From positions 1-9,755 of the forward strand of contig JANQKX010000678.1 in assembly GCA_028280915.1 (NCBI GenBank): a stretch of 9,755 bases of DNA, read 5' to 3'. The stretch is from Kiloniellaceae bacterium. GTDB taxonomy: Bacteria; Pseudomonadota; Alphaproteobacteria; Kiloniellales; Kiloniellaceae. The notes beneath the pieces were generated by a model. That model was not told where the DNA came from and searched no databases. It saw nothing but the letters and a program-made list of their open reading frames with translations. Below, one piece after another: positions 1-6,512 of this stretch. Made by a program: the position numbers and the translations under genes. Position 1 is the stretch's first letter; each line of letters opens with the position of its first letter.

Positions 1-55
1 AAGGGAAAGGCCGCGATGCCAAAACAAAATGGTTTCGTCGTCCCGCTCCCGCGCC
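1..55. repeat. 55-bp direct repeat, left copy (at window edge)
   Basis: Bases 1-55 are identical to 475-529 (offset 474) and diverge at base 56 (t against g at 530). Because 474 is a multiple of three, both copies are read in the same minus-strand frame. The repeat begins at the very first base of the window, so its true left boundary is unknown. Confidence 0.95.
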
Positions 56-315
56 TCCGCCTCCCGCTTGGCCCGGGCCACCGCCACCGGCGAGATGTCG
101 CTGGCCCGCACAGCGTGCCCGCAGGCCGCCAAACCCAGGGCCTGGGTACCGATACCGCAAGCGGAATCGAGAATCTTTTTCGGTCCCGGCCCGCTTTCGG
201 CCGCCAGCAAGCGATCCAAGACCGCCGCTTGGCGATCCACGGCCGCCTGCCAGTCCTGGAACAAGAGGTGATAATAGCCGCTGAGGTCATCGTAAAATTG
301 GGCGACATCGACCAT
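1..315 (-). CDS. class I SAM-dependent methyltransferase, N-terminal part, 3' end broken
   Basis: Reading on the minus strand from ATG at 315, the frame stays open to the window edge (105 codons). Residues 1-87 look like a class I methyltransferase of the glycine/sarcosine N-methyltransferase-like type: an aromatic N-terminus (FYDDLSGYYHLLFQDW) at 7-22, then motif I, ILDSACGIGTQALGLA, at 48-63, the glycine-rich S-adenosylmethionine loop, and DIS at 73-75 where the acidic end of strand 2 is expected. Residues 88-105 do not belong to this fold. They are identical to residues 291-308 of the ornithine cyclodeaminase-like protein encoded nearby, because bases 1-55 duplicate 475-529. The substrate cannot be told. 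The start has only a weak upstream AAGGGA. The gene follows the cyclodeaminase gene on the same strand after an 81-bp gap, so it may be the third gene of the hutF transcript. The fusion is either an assembly artefact or a real rearrangement. Confidence 0.75.
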   Translation of the reverse strand, partial: MVDVAQFYDDLSGYYHLLFQDWQAAVDRQAAVLDRLLAAESGPGPKKILDSACGIGTQALGLAACGHAVRASDISPVAVARAKREAEARERDDETILFWHRGLSL

Positions 316-396
316 GGCGCGGCTTTTCCCTTTTACAGTGGGCCCCTATCCATAGCGGCCCCCTGCTAACGGCGGATTTTGCGGGGCACGGATGAA

Positions 397-1398
397 TCAA
401 GCATACCGCAACGACTGCCCGATGCCCATGCGGGAGGCTTTATGCAACATCGCCATGCCCAGCGCAATGTCGGAAAGGGAAAGGCCGCGATGCCAAAACA
501 AAATGGTTTCGTCGTCCCGCTCCCGCGCCGGCACCGCGCCGGTCACCACCTGACACATCTCCCCATGCAGGCTTGCCTCGCTCAGCTTGCCCGCTTCCAC
601 ATGGGCCCGCAGGGAGCCCAGCTTGCCGCCCTTGCACTGGCCCCAGTCGTCCACCACCATTTTATCCATGATATCGGTGAGGGAGAGTTCCACCGACGAC
701 ATGGTGCCATAGGGCACCACCAAGGCGCCGGGCTTGACCCAGTCGGTGCGGAACAGGGGCTCGGGCGCCGGCAGGCGGGAAGCCTCGACCATGATGTCGG
801 CCCCTTTCAGGCAGCTTTCCCAATCTTCCACGGCCAGGACCGGGCGGCCCAGATCCCGGGTCAGACGTTCGGCAAAGGGCTCCCGGCTTTCCGGGCGGCG
901 GGAATGGACCCGGATCTCGTCCAACTGGAAAAGGTGATTGATCAAACGAACGTTCCAATAGGACGAGCCCCGGGCGCCGATGTTGCCGAGCACCCGGCTG
1001 TCCCGGCGGGCCAGGTACTTGGCCCCCAAGGCGGTCATGGCGCCGGTGCGCATGTCGGTGATGGCGGTGGCGTCCACCAGGGCCAGCGGCATGCCGGTGG
1101 TGGGGTCGAAGAGGTTCAACAGGGCCATTTCCGAGGGCAGGCCCTTTTTATAGTTATCCACGTAGTCGCCCACGATCTTCACCCCGGCCACGGCCAGGGG
1201 CGCGATATAGCCGCGCAACACGTTGAAATGGCCGCGAAAGGCCGGGTCGGGCTCCAGGTGGACCCGGGGCTCGATCACCGTCTTGCCCTCGCCTTGGGCG
1301 CGCAGGCCCCCTTCGACCGCGTCCAGGATCTCGTCTTCGGTCATGGCCAGGCGATCGATGTCGGGGCCGCTCAAATAGGTAAAGTTTATGTCTGGCAT
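397..1398 (-). CDS. ornithine cyclodeaminase / mu-crystallin family protein (atypical)
   Basis: A 333-aa protein of the usual length for the ornithine cyclodeaminase/mu-crystallin family, whose members are NAD(P)-dependent enzymes such as ornithine cyclodeaminase, lysine cyclodeaminase, alanine dehydrogenase and ketimine reductase. Visible family features are the substrate-side segment with K74 (AGVKIVGDY), the DPTTGMPLALVDATAITDMRTGA block at 98-120 with the conserved RTGA arginine R117, a nucleotide-binding region near 137-150, and the C-terminal DETILFWHRGLSLSDIALG at 296-314. Two points are odd. The usual GxGxQA dinucleotide loop reads GNIGARGSS, and the segment normally containing the catalytic aspartate (GAD-type) reads GTMSSVEL. 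The real reaction may therefore not be ornithine to proline. ATG at 1398 is preceded by a strong GAGGAAAG that overlaps the hutF stop, and the two genes are 7 bp apart, so translation is probably coupled to hutF. A role beside histidine breakdown is inferred from position only. Confidence 0.88.
   Translation of the reverse strand: MPDINFTYLSGPDIDRLAMTEDEILDAVEGGLRAQGEGKTVIEPRVHLEPDPAFRGHFNVLRGYIAPLAVAGVKIVGDYVDNYKKGLPSEMALLNLFDPTTGMPLALVDATAITDMRTGAMTALGAKYLARRDSRVLGNIGARGSSYWNVRLINHLFQLDEIRVHSRRPESREPFAERLTRDLGRPVLAVEDWESCLKGADIMVEASRLPAPEPLFRTDWVKPGALVVPYGTMSSVELSLTDIMDKMVVDDWGQCKGGKLGSLRAHVEAGKLSEASLHGEMCQVVTGAVPARERDDETILFWHRGLSLSDIALGMAMLHKASRMGIGQSLRYA
475..529. repeat. 55-bp direct repeat, internal copy
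   Basis: This copy sits inside the ornithine cyclodeaminase-like gene and encodes its residues 291-308 (ARERDDETILFWHRGLSL). That segment fits the usual C-terminal pattern of the family, so this is probably the original location and the edge copy is the misplaced one. Confidence 0.95.
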
Positions 1399-1405
1399 GC
1401 TTTCC

Positions 1406-2794
1406 TCAAGTTAACAGATGATCCAAGGCTTTTTGGAAGCCCCGGGTGATGGTTTCTTCCCCGTCGTGGCGGCCCTCGCGGACCCGCCATTTGCCGCCCA
1501 CCATGACGTCGCGCACGGGGGTGTCGTTGCCGGCAAACACCAGGGCGTCCAGCAACAGGTCGCCGGTGCGGCCGTAAAGCGCCCGATGGGCAAGATCGAG
1601 CACCACCAGGTCGGCGCGGGCGCCGGGCGCCAGGGACCCGATGGGCCGGCCCAGGGCCTGGGCGCCGCCCGCCAGGGCCATGCGATAGAGCCCCGCCCCC
1701 ACCGAGGGACTGGATCCGCCCAATTCAGCGGTCAGAACGTTGCGCCGCCTGGAGATGAGGCGATGGCCGTATTCGAACCAGCGCAGTTCCTCGATGGGGC
1801 TCACGGAGATATGGCTGTCCGAGCCGATGCCCCAAACCCCGTTTTGGGCCAGAAAGGCCGGCGCGGGGAAAATGCCGTCGCCCAGATTGGCCTCGGTGGT
1901 GGGGCAAAGCCCGGCCACGGCCCGGCTGCGCGCCACCTGCGCGGTTTCCCCGTCGGTCATGTGTGTGGCATGCACCAGGCACCAGCGCGGACCCACCTCG
2001 AAATGCTGGTAGAGCCAATCCACCGGGCGCTGGCCGGACCAGGCCAGGCAGTCGTCCACTTCCTTGGTTTGCTCGGCGATGTGAATGTGCACCGGCGCGT
2101 CGGGCACCAGGCCGGCCAGGCCCGTCAAGGCCTGGTTCAGGGAGTCCTCGGTGACGGCGCGCAGGGAATGGGGCGCCATGCCCAAGGCGCATTGGGGGTC
2201 GGCCGCGATTTCCGGGTGCAGGTCCTGAAGCAGCTGCAGGAAACGATCCGGATCGTTCAGGAAGCGGCGCTGGCCCGGGTTGGCCGCCTGGCCACCGAAG
2301 CCCCCGTAGCCGTAGAGTACGGGCAGATGAGTGAGACCCATCCCCGTCTCCCGGGCCGCCGCCATGATGCGGTGGGACATCTCCCCCAAACTGTCATAGG
2401 GCGTGCCGTCGGGGCCGTGGTGCAGGTAGTGGAATTCGCCCACCGCCGTGTAGCCGCTCTTCAGCATTTCCAGGTAGAGGGCGGCGGCAATGGCCTGCAC
2501 GTCCTCCGGCGTGATCCGGGCCAGGAAGCCGTACATGACCTCGCGCCAGGTCCAGAAACTGTCGTCCCCGTCGCCGACCCGCTCACCCAAACCGGCCATG
2601 GCGCGCTGAAAGGCGTGGGAATGGAGGTTGGGCATGCCCGGGATAACCGGCCCGGCCGCGCGGGGATGGTCGCCTGGCGCCGCACCCGGCGCGACCCCGG
2701 TCAAGAACCCGGCCTCGTCCATTGTGAAAAGCACGGCCTGGGCCCAGCCGGACGGCAAAAGGGCGTGATCGGCAAAAAGGTGGCTTTGGCCCAT
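1406..2794 (-). CDS. hutF: formimidoylglutamate deiminase
   Basis: HutF hydrolyses N-formimino-L-glutamate to N-formyl-L-glutamate and ammonia, the first half of the HutF/HutG end of histidine catabolism; it is a cytoplasmic metal-dependent amidohydrolase. From ATG 2794 the protein has 462 residues, close to the family norm. The start LFADHALLPSGWA is the typical HutF N-terminus. The metal site is visible: NLHSH with H58 and H60, HIHIAEQ with H238 and E241, H275/H278 in CLVHATH, and D326 in GSDSHISVSP. The C-terminal beta domain (PGARADLVVLDLAH) closes the fold. The frame is open upstream to an ATG at 2890, but that extension has no homologous look and covers the 16-bp repeat array. ATG 2794 has GGAG about 7 bp upstream and was chosen. 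It is divergent from hutI across a HutC operator and is followed by the cyclodeaminase-like gene. Confidence 0.95.
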   Translation of the reverse strand: MGQSHLFADHALLPSGWAQAVLFTMDEAGFLTGVAPGAAPGDHPRAAGPVIPGMPNLHSHAFQRAMAGLGERVGDGDDSFWTWREVMYGFLARITPEDVQAIAAALYLEMLKSGYTAVGEFHYLHHGPDGTPYDSLGEMSHRIMAAARETGMGLTHLPVLYGYGGFGGQAANPGQRRFLNDPDRFLQLLQDLHPEIAADPQCALGMAPHSLRAVTEDSLNQALTGLAGLVPDAPVHIHIAEQTKEVDDCLAWSGQRPVDWLYQHFEVGPRWCLVHATHMTDGETAQVARSRAVAGLCPTTEANLGDGIFPAPAFLAQNGVWGIGSDSHISVSPIEELRWFEYGHRLISRRRNVLTAELGGSSPSVGAGLYRMALAGGAQALGRPIGSLAPGARADLVVLDLAHRALYGRTGDLLLDALVFAGNDTPVRDVMVGGKWRVREGRHDGEETITRGFQKALDHLLT

Positions 2795-2860
2795 GGGCGC
2801 GCTCCAGTCCGCTGGCTTAGGAAAACGGGCGCCGCCGGTGCCATGCCGGCAACGCCCAAA

Positions 2861-2908
2861 TGCTTTGATCAAAAGATGCTTTAATCGCAAGACGCTTTGA
2901 TCAGTCGC
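2861..2908. repeat. three tandem 16-bp repeats upstream of hutF
   Basis: Units start at 2861, 2877 and 2893: TGCTTTGATCAAAAGA, TGCTTTAATCGCAAGA and CGCTTTGATCAGTCGC. The first ten bases of each fit YGCTTTRATC with exact 16-bp spacing. They lie in the hutF leader or promoter region, 17-64 bp from the HutC operator. The regular spacing suggests a protein-binding array, but no binding protein is known to me. Confidence 0.8.
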
Positions 2909-2911
2909 CAG

Positions 2912-2924
2912 CTTATGTCATAAG
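2912..2924. promoter_or_regulatory. palindrome CTTATG-T-CATAAG, possible second operator
   Basis: A perfect 6-1-6 inverted repeat directly abutting the HutC operator, with no base between them. Its sequence does not resemble the HutC site, so it may bind a different regulator or RNA polymerase. There is no matching copy in the hutG-hutC intergenic region. Confidence 0.45.
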
Positions 2925-2940
2925 AGTTGTCTATACAACT
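2925..2940. promoter_or_regulatory. HutC-type operator, hutF-hutI intergenic
   Basis: AGTTGTCTATACAACT has perfect 6-bp arms around CTAT. Its core TTGTCTATACAA is identical to the core of the palindrome between hutG and hutC at 5115-5130. Paired occurrence at the two divergent hut promoter regions, with hutC in the same locus, makes this the repressor site. It overlaps the proposed -35 of hutI. Confidence 0.85.
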
Positions 2941-2956
2941 CGCGCCGATCTAAATT
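2927..2956 (+). promoter_or_regulatory. probable hutI promoter
   Basis: TTGTCT (2927-2932) and TAAATT (2951-2956) are separated by 18 bp and each match 4 of 6 bases of the sigma-70 consensus. The -35 lies inside the HutC operator, which would explain repression by occlusion. The start of transcription would fall near 2963, giving a leader of about 50 nt before hutI. Confidence 0.4.
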
Positions 2957-3012
2957 TTGACAGCCTCCGTGGCCAAAAGCGCCGAGAGCGGGCATCCGGG
3001 AGAACAGCCGAC

Positions 3013-4227
3013 ATGTGGGACATCCTCTGGACCGATTTGCGCCTGGCGCGCATGACCCGCGAGGCGCCCTATGGCGCGGTGGAGCGCGGCGCCCTGGCCA
3101 TCGCGGACGGCAAGATCGCCTTTGCCGGTCCGGCCGAGGACCTGCCGGGGCCGCCGGGCGGCCTGGCCAAACAGGTCGTGGACGGCGCCGGTCGCTGGGC
3201 CACGCCGGGCCTGATCGATTGCCACACCCATCTGGTCTATGGTGGCGACCGGGCGCGGGAATTCGAACTGCGCCTGGAAGGCGCCTCCTATGAGGAAATC
3301 GCCCGGGCCGGCGGAGGCATTCGCTCGACAGTGGCGGCGACCCGGGAGAGTTCCGCGGAGATCCTCATGGCCAAGACCCGGCCCCTGCTGGACAGCCTGC
3401 TGGCCGAGGGGGTGACCACGGTGGAGATCAAATCGGGCTACGGCCTGGACCTGGACACGGAGCTGAAGCAACTGCGGGTGGCCCGGCAATTGGGCCAGGC
3501 GGCGGGCGCGACGGTGCGCACCACCTTCCTGGGCGCCCATGCCTTGCCGCCGGAATGGGAAGGCCGGGCCGATGATTACATCGATCAGGTGATCGCCCAT
3601 CTGCCCCAGGTCAAGGTGTCCGGTTTGGCCGACGCGGTGGATGCCTTTTGCGAAGGCATTGCCTTTTCGCCCGAACAGACGGACCGGGTCTTCACCGCGG
3701 CCCGTGCCTTGGACCTGCCGGTGAAGCTGCACGCGGACCAGCTGTCCGATTTGGGCGGGGCGGCGCTGGCCGCCAAACACGGGGCCTTGTCGGCGGATCA
3801 TCTGGAGTACACCAACGAGGCGGGCATTGCCGCCATGGCCCGGGCCGGAACCGTGGCGGTGCTGCTGCCGGGCGCGTTTTATTTCCTGCGCGAGACCAAG
3901 CTGCCGCCCATGGACGGCTTTCGCCGGGCCGGGGTGCCCATGGCCATCGCCACGGACAGCAACCCGGGATCGTCGCCCACCACCTCCCTTTTGTTGATGT
4001 TGAGCATGGCCTGCACCCTCTTCCGCCTGACCCCGGAGGAGGCCCTGCTGGGCGTCACCCGCCACGCCGCCCAGGCTTTGGGCTTACAGAAAAGCCACGG
4101 CACCTTGGAGGCTGGCAAGGCGGCCGACATCGCCATTTGGAACGTCGAGCAGCCGGCGGCACTGGCCTACCGCTTCGGCTTCAACCCCCTGCACCAGGTG
4201 GTGCGCGGCGGTGAGGTGGCGCCTTAG
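3013..4227 (+). CDS. hutI: imidazolonepropionase
   Basis: HutI hydrolyses 4-imidazolone-5-propanoate to N-formimino-L-glutamate, the third step of histidine degradation. It is a cytoplasmic amidohydrolase-superfamily enzyme. The 404-aa length is normal. The N-terminal beta domain leads to TPGLIDCHTHLVYGG with metal ligands H71 and H73. Substrate-pocket and metal residues follow at GAH (H176), KLHADQLSD (H240) and ATDSNPGSSPTTS (D315). The C-terminal sequence GKAADIAIWNV is typical of the family's closing beta domain. ATG 3013 has GGGAGA 9 bp upstream. The gene is divergent from hutF, shares its HutC operator, and ends 3 bp from the end of the convergent hutG, leaving no room for a separate terminator. 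Confidence 0.97.
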   Translation: MWDILWTDLRLARMTREAPYGAVERGALAIADGKIAFAGPAEDLPGPPGGLAKQVVDGAGRWATPGLIDCHTHLVYGGDRAREFELRLEGASYEEIARAGGGIRSTVAATRESSAEILMAKTRPLLDSLLAEGVTTVEIKSGYGLDLDTELKQLRVARQLGQAAGATVRTTFLGAHALPPEWEGRADDYIDQVIAHLPQVKVSGLADAVDAFCEGIAFSPEQTDRVFTAARALDLPVKLHADQLSDLGGAALAAKHGALSADHLEYTNEAGIAAMARAGTVAVLLPGAFYFLRETKLPPMDGFRRAGVPMAIATDSNPGSSPTTSLLLMLSMACTLFRLTPEEALLGVTRHAAQALGLQKSHGTLEAGKAADIAIWNVEQPAALAYRFGFNPLHQVVRGGEVAP

Positions 4228-4230
4228 TTC

Positions 4231-5052
4231 TCAGCGCGAAGCGCCGTCGTCGGCTTCCATCTCGCCCCAGGCCAGCATGGTTTGGATCAGGCCATGGATC
4301 ACCGGCTTGACCTTGTCGGCCAGATCCGGCCGATAGGCATAGGGCGGGTCCTCGTCCATATAGGTGATCTGGGACAGCTCCAATTGAATGGCATGAAAGC
4401 CCTCGGCCGGGCGGCCGTAGTGGCGGGTGATGTAGCCGCCCTTGAAGCGGCCGTTGATGGCATGGGTGAAGCCCAGGTGTTCCGCATCCCGCGCCACCGC
4501 GCCCAGAATGTCGGTGAGGCTTTCCCCCGCCGCCGCGCCATCGCCGCTGCCAAGATTCAGGTCGGGCAAGCGGCCGTCGAAAAACCGGGGCACCCGGCTG
4601 CGGATGGAATGGGCGTCCCACAACAGAGCGATGCCATGCTTCTCCCGGATCGCCGCTAGTTCCCCGGCCAAGGCATCGTGGTAGGGCTGCCAGTATGCCG
4701 CGCGGCGCTCCTGCACCTCGCCCTCGCCCAGGCCCTGGCCCGGTTGATAGATGGGCCCTTCGTCGAAGCTGGAGGTGGGGCAGAGTTCCGTGTTGCTGGC
4801 GCCGGGATAGAGGGGCTGGCCGTCGGGCGCCCGGTTCAGGTCGATCACATAGCGGGCATGATTGGCCTTCAGCACCGCCGCCCCGCTATCGGCCAGGAAA
4901 TCATAGAGTTGGGGAATGTGCCAATCCGTGTCCGGCAAGGCCCGGGCGGGATCGGTAAAGCGGCCCATGATGGCCTCGGGCACGAAGGTGCCGCTGTGGG
5001 GCATGGAGACCAGCAGGGGCAGGCTGCCGGGGGTGAAGTCGAAGAGATCCAT
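4231..5052 (-). CDS. hutG: N-formylglutamate deformylase (amidohydrolase)
   Basis: HutG hydrolyses N-formyl-L-glutamate to L-glutamate and formate, completing the route started by HutF. The 273-aa protein carries the N-formylglutamate amidohydrolase (FGase) family marks in order: VSMPHSGTFVP at 15-25, DTDWH at 41-45, VIDLNRAPDG at 69-78, LLWDAHSIRSRVP at 143-155, GRFKGGYITRHYG at 201-213 and FHAIQLELSQ at 219-228. ATG 5052 (MDLFDFTPGSLPLLVSMPHSG) gives the usual short N-terminus. The open frame continues to 5157, but that extension would cross the HutC operator and has no family resemblance. A modest GCGGAAAG lies upstream. hutG is divergent from hutC and convergent with hutI. Confidence 0.94.
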   Translation of the reverse strand: MDLFDFTPGSLPLLVSMPHSGTFVPEAIMGRFTDPARALPDTDWHIPQLYDFLADSGAAVLKANHARYVIDLNRAPDGQPLYPGASNTELCPTSSFDEGPIYQPGQGLGEGEVQERRAAYWQPYHDALAGELAAIREKHGIALLWDAHSIRSRVPRFFDGRLPDLNLGSGDGAAAGESLTDILGAVARDAEHLGFTHAINGRFKGGYITRHYGRPAEGFHAIQLELSQITYMDEDPPYAYRPDLADKVKPVIHGLIQTMLAWGEMEADDGASR

Positions 5053-5114
5053 GGGGGCGCTTTCCGCAACGGGCCGGTGGGGGCGGCCTCGGCCCGGCTG
5101 GCCAAAGCCCTCGC

Positions 5115-5130
5115 ACTTGTCTATACAAGT
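5115..5130. promoter_or_regulatory. HutC-type operator, hutG-hutC intergenic
   Basis: ACTTGTCTATACAAGT has perfect 6-bp arms around CTAT and the same TTGTCTATACAA core as the site at 2925-2940. It lies 62 bp upstream of the hutG start and 25 bp upstream of the chosen hutC start, so it should control hutG and autoregulate hutC. I could not place convincing -35/-10 boxes for either direction. TATACA within the operator might serve as a -10. Confidence 0.85.
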
Positions 5131-5155
5131 CCCCATGGCAGCGGAAGAAAAAACC

Positions 5156-5908
5156 ATGCCGGCGCCGGTGAAAATATCCCTGCCCCCTGACGCGGGGGAG
5201 GCCCCCGCCCCCCTCTATCAACGGGTCAAGGAGGTGGTGGTGGCCCGGATCATCGCCGGCGACTGGGCCGAGGGCAGCAAGGGGCCCTCGGAAAACGAGG
5301 TCACCAGGAGCCTGGGGGTCAGCGGCATGACCGTGCACCGGGCCTTGCGGGAGCTCACCTCGGACGGTTGGATCGAGCGCATCAAGGGCGCGGGCAGCTT
5401 CGTGGCCGGGGCAAAGCCCCAGTCGGCCGTGCTCGCCATCAAGAGCATCGCCGATGAAATCACCGCCCGGGGCAACCGGCACAGCGCCGAGTTACACCTG
5501 CTGCGCCGGGAAAGGGCCGCGCCCTTCGAGGCCGGGCAACTCCAGATCGACGCCGGCGCGCCGCTGTTTCACTCGATCATCGTGCACCGGGAAAACGGCG
5601 TGCCTATCCAGTTGGAGGACCGCTATGTGAACCCGGCGGCGGCCCCCGACTACCTGGCCCAGGACTTCACCGCGATCACCCCGTACGACTACCTGGTGGC
5701 CGCCGCGCCCATCACCGACGCGGAACACACCATCATTGCCGTCACCCCCAAGGAGCGGGAGCGCCGCCTCCTGGACATGGCCGAGCACGCCCCCTGCCTG
5801 CTGCTGCGCCGCAAGACCTGGTCCGGCAAGACGGCGGTCACCTGGGCCCTGCTCTACCACCCCGGCGACCGCTACCGCCTGGGCGGCCGGTTCCAGGGGC
5901 CGGGTTAG
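5156..5908 (+). CDS. hutC: histidine utilization repressor, GntR family (HutC)
   Basis: A 250-aa GntR-family regulator of the HutC subfamily. The winged helix-turn-helix spans about residues 19-83 (PLYQRVKEVVVARIIAGDW, GPSENEVTRSLGVSGMTVHRAL, GAGSFVA). The UTRA effector domain follows at about 95-240, with the typical FHSIIVHRENGVPIQLEDRYVNP and the C-terminal TWSGKTAVTWALLYHPGDRYRL. In characterised hut systems this repressor is released by urocanate. ATG 5156 is preferred because GGAAG lies 8 bp upstream. The in-frame ATG at 5135 has no ribosome site and sits only 4 bp past the operator. The presence of two identical-core operators in the same locus supports the hutC call over other UTRA regulators. 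Confidence 0.93.
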   Translation: MPAPVKISLPPDAGEAPAPLYQRVKEVVVARIIAGDWAEGSKGPSENEVTRSLGVSGMTVHRALRELTSDGWIERIKGAGSFVAGAKPQSAVLAIKSIADEITARGNRHSAELHLLRRERAAPFEAGQLQIDAGAPLFHSIIVHRENGVPIQLEDRYVNPAAAPDYLAQDFTAITPYDYLVAAAPITDAEHTIIAVTPKERERRLLDMAEHAPCLLLRRKTWSGKTAVTWALLYHPGDRYRLGGRFQGPG

Positions 5909-5939
5909 ACGGGCCTTGGGGACTGGGGGGACCTTTGAA

Positions 5940-5954
5940 CCAATGGTACATTGG
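5940..5954. promoter_or_regulatory. short inverted repeat CCAATG-GTA-CATTGG
   Basis: A perfect 6-3-6 inverted repeat 31 bp after the hutC stop. It could be a small hairpin in the hutC 3' region or a protein-binding site. There is no T-run after it, so it is not a classical terminator. Confidence 0.3.
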
Positions 5955-6002
5955 ATTGAACAGGTAAAACTAAGCCGGCCACGAAACTTGCGAGCCTCAC
6001 CC

Positions 6003-6025
6003 CCAACTACACCGTGTCGGGTTGG
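6003..6025. terminator. weak hairpin between convergent hutC and the 154-aa gene
   Basis: CCAAC (6003-6007) can pair with GTTGG (6021-6025), and inside it ACA with TGT around CCG. It lies between two convergent genes, where a bidirectional terminator would be expected, but neither side has a proper U-run. A tentative call only. Confidence 0.22.
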
Positions 6026-6047
6026 CATTTGAACGTATTGGAGCTTA

Positions 6048-6512
6048 TTAAAAAAGCGCGTTTTCCGGATTGTCGTCAAAGCACCAATCCTCTGCTTCGC
6101 ATTCAAACGTGTCGTCTTTCAAATAGAAAAGGAAGTGACGTCTCGGCCCGTCTACTTCGGCAACCTTGGTCCATTTGAAAGTGGCATTCAGATCTGGGTC
6201 CCCGCGGTCCACGAACATGTCCGCCATGGCATCTCCCCGGATTTCATAAAAGTGGCCCCAGTCTGGGGCGATCTTGCTGAAACGGCACTGCCCCATGAAC
6301 CAGCCTTCATCATTGATGCAGGTGACGCGATAACGCGCGCAATTTGAAAAGCGCAAGAATCCCTGATCGCCTGTTTTGAACTTTGTGGCGAAGAGATGGT
6401 GGTTCAGAGGGATCTGCAAAACCACATCTGATCCGTCCACAATGACTCTCGCCGAGGCGATATTCGGATCGGCGTTCCAGCCCCTATTCAATCTGATAAA
6501 TTGCGTTTTCAT
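6048..6512 (-). CDS. hypothetical protein, 154 aa, function unknown
   Basis: I do not recognise a named family. The protein is soluble-looking, with no signal peptide or membrane segment, rich in aromatic residues (NRGWNADPN near the N-terminus, NDEGWFMGQCRFSKIAPDWGHFYEIRGD in the middle) and ends in a strongly acidic tail (FECEAEDWCFDDNPENALF). The compact, acidic, Trp-rich character is reminiscent of small antitoxin or immunity-type proteins, but this is impression only. ATG 6512 is the only possible start before an in-frame stop at 6522-6524, and it has no Shine-Dalgarno sequence. It overlaps the stop of a 19-codon mini-ORF (ATGA), which has a good ribosome site, so translation may be coupled. 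Base composition is visibly less GC-rich than the hut genes, suggesting acquired DNA. Confidence 0.65.
   Translation of the reverse strand: MKTQFIRLNRGWNADPNIASARVIVDGSDVVLQIPLNHHLFATKFKTGDQGFLRFSNCARYRVTCINDEGWFMGQCRFSKIAPDWGHFYEIRGDAMADMFVDRGDPDLNATFKWTKVAEVDGPRRHFLFYLKDDTFECEAEDWCFDDNPENALF

Noticed and set aside
340..375. GC-rich hairpin between the cyclodeaminase and methyltransferase genes as a terminator
   Set aside because: The GGGGCC-type blocks pair over only about three bases and no U-run follows on the minus strand.
379..1449. Long plus-strand open frame of 356 codons
   Set aside because: It is antisense to the cyclodeaminase-like gene. Low-complexity His/Gly/Gln-rich translation is typical of shadows of GC-rich genes.
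1418..2884. Long plus-strand open frame of 488 codons
   Set aside because: Antisense shadow of hutF; no recognisable domains, while hutF has its full set of active-site motifs.
2795..2890. Upstream extension of hutF to an ATG at 2890
   Set aside because: The extra 32 residues do not resemble HutF, and most come from the 16-bp repeat array; ATG 2794 has a ribosome site and the family N-terminus.
2861..2908. CRISPR-like interpretation of the regular repeats
   Set aside because: The units are only 16 bp, contiguous, without spacers and with no cas genes.
2950..4065. Long minus-strand open frame of 371 codons
   Set aside because: Antisense shadow of hutI with His/Gly/Arg-rich sequence and no family resemblance.
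5135..5155. hutC start at ATG 5135 or further upstream
   Set aside because: No ribosome site, and it lies directly against the operator; ATG 5156 has GGAAG at good spacing.
5053..5157. Upstream extension of hutG to 5157
   Set aside because: It would translate across the HutC operator and into hutC, and adds 35 residues unlike the family.
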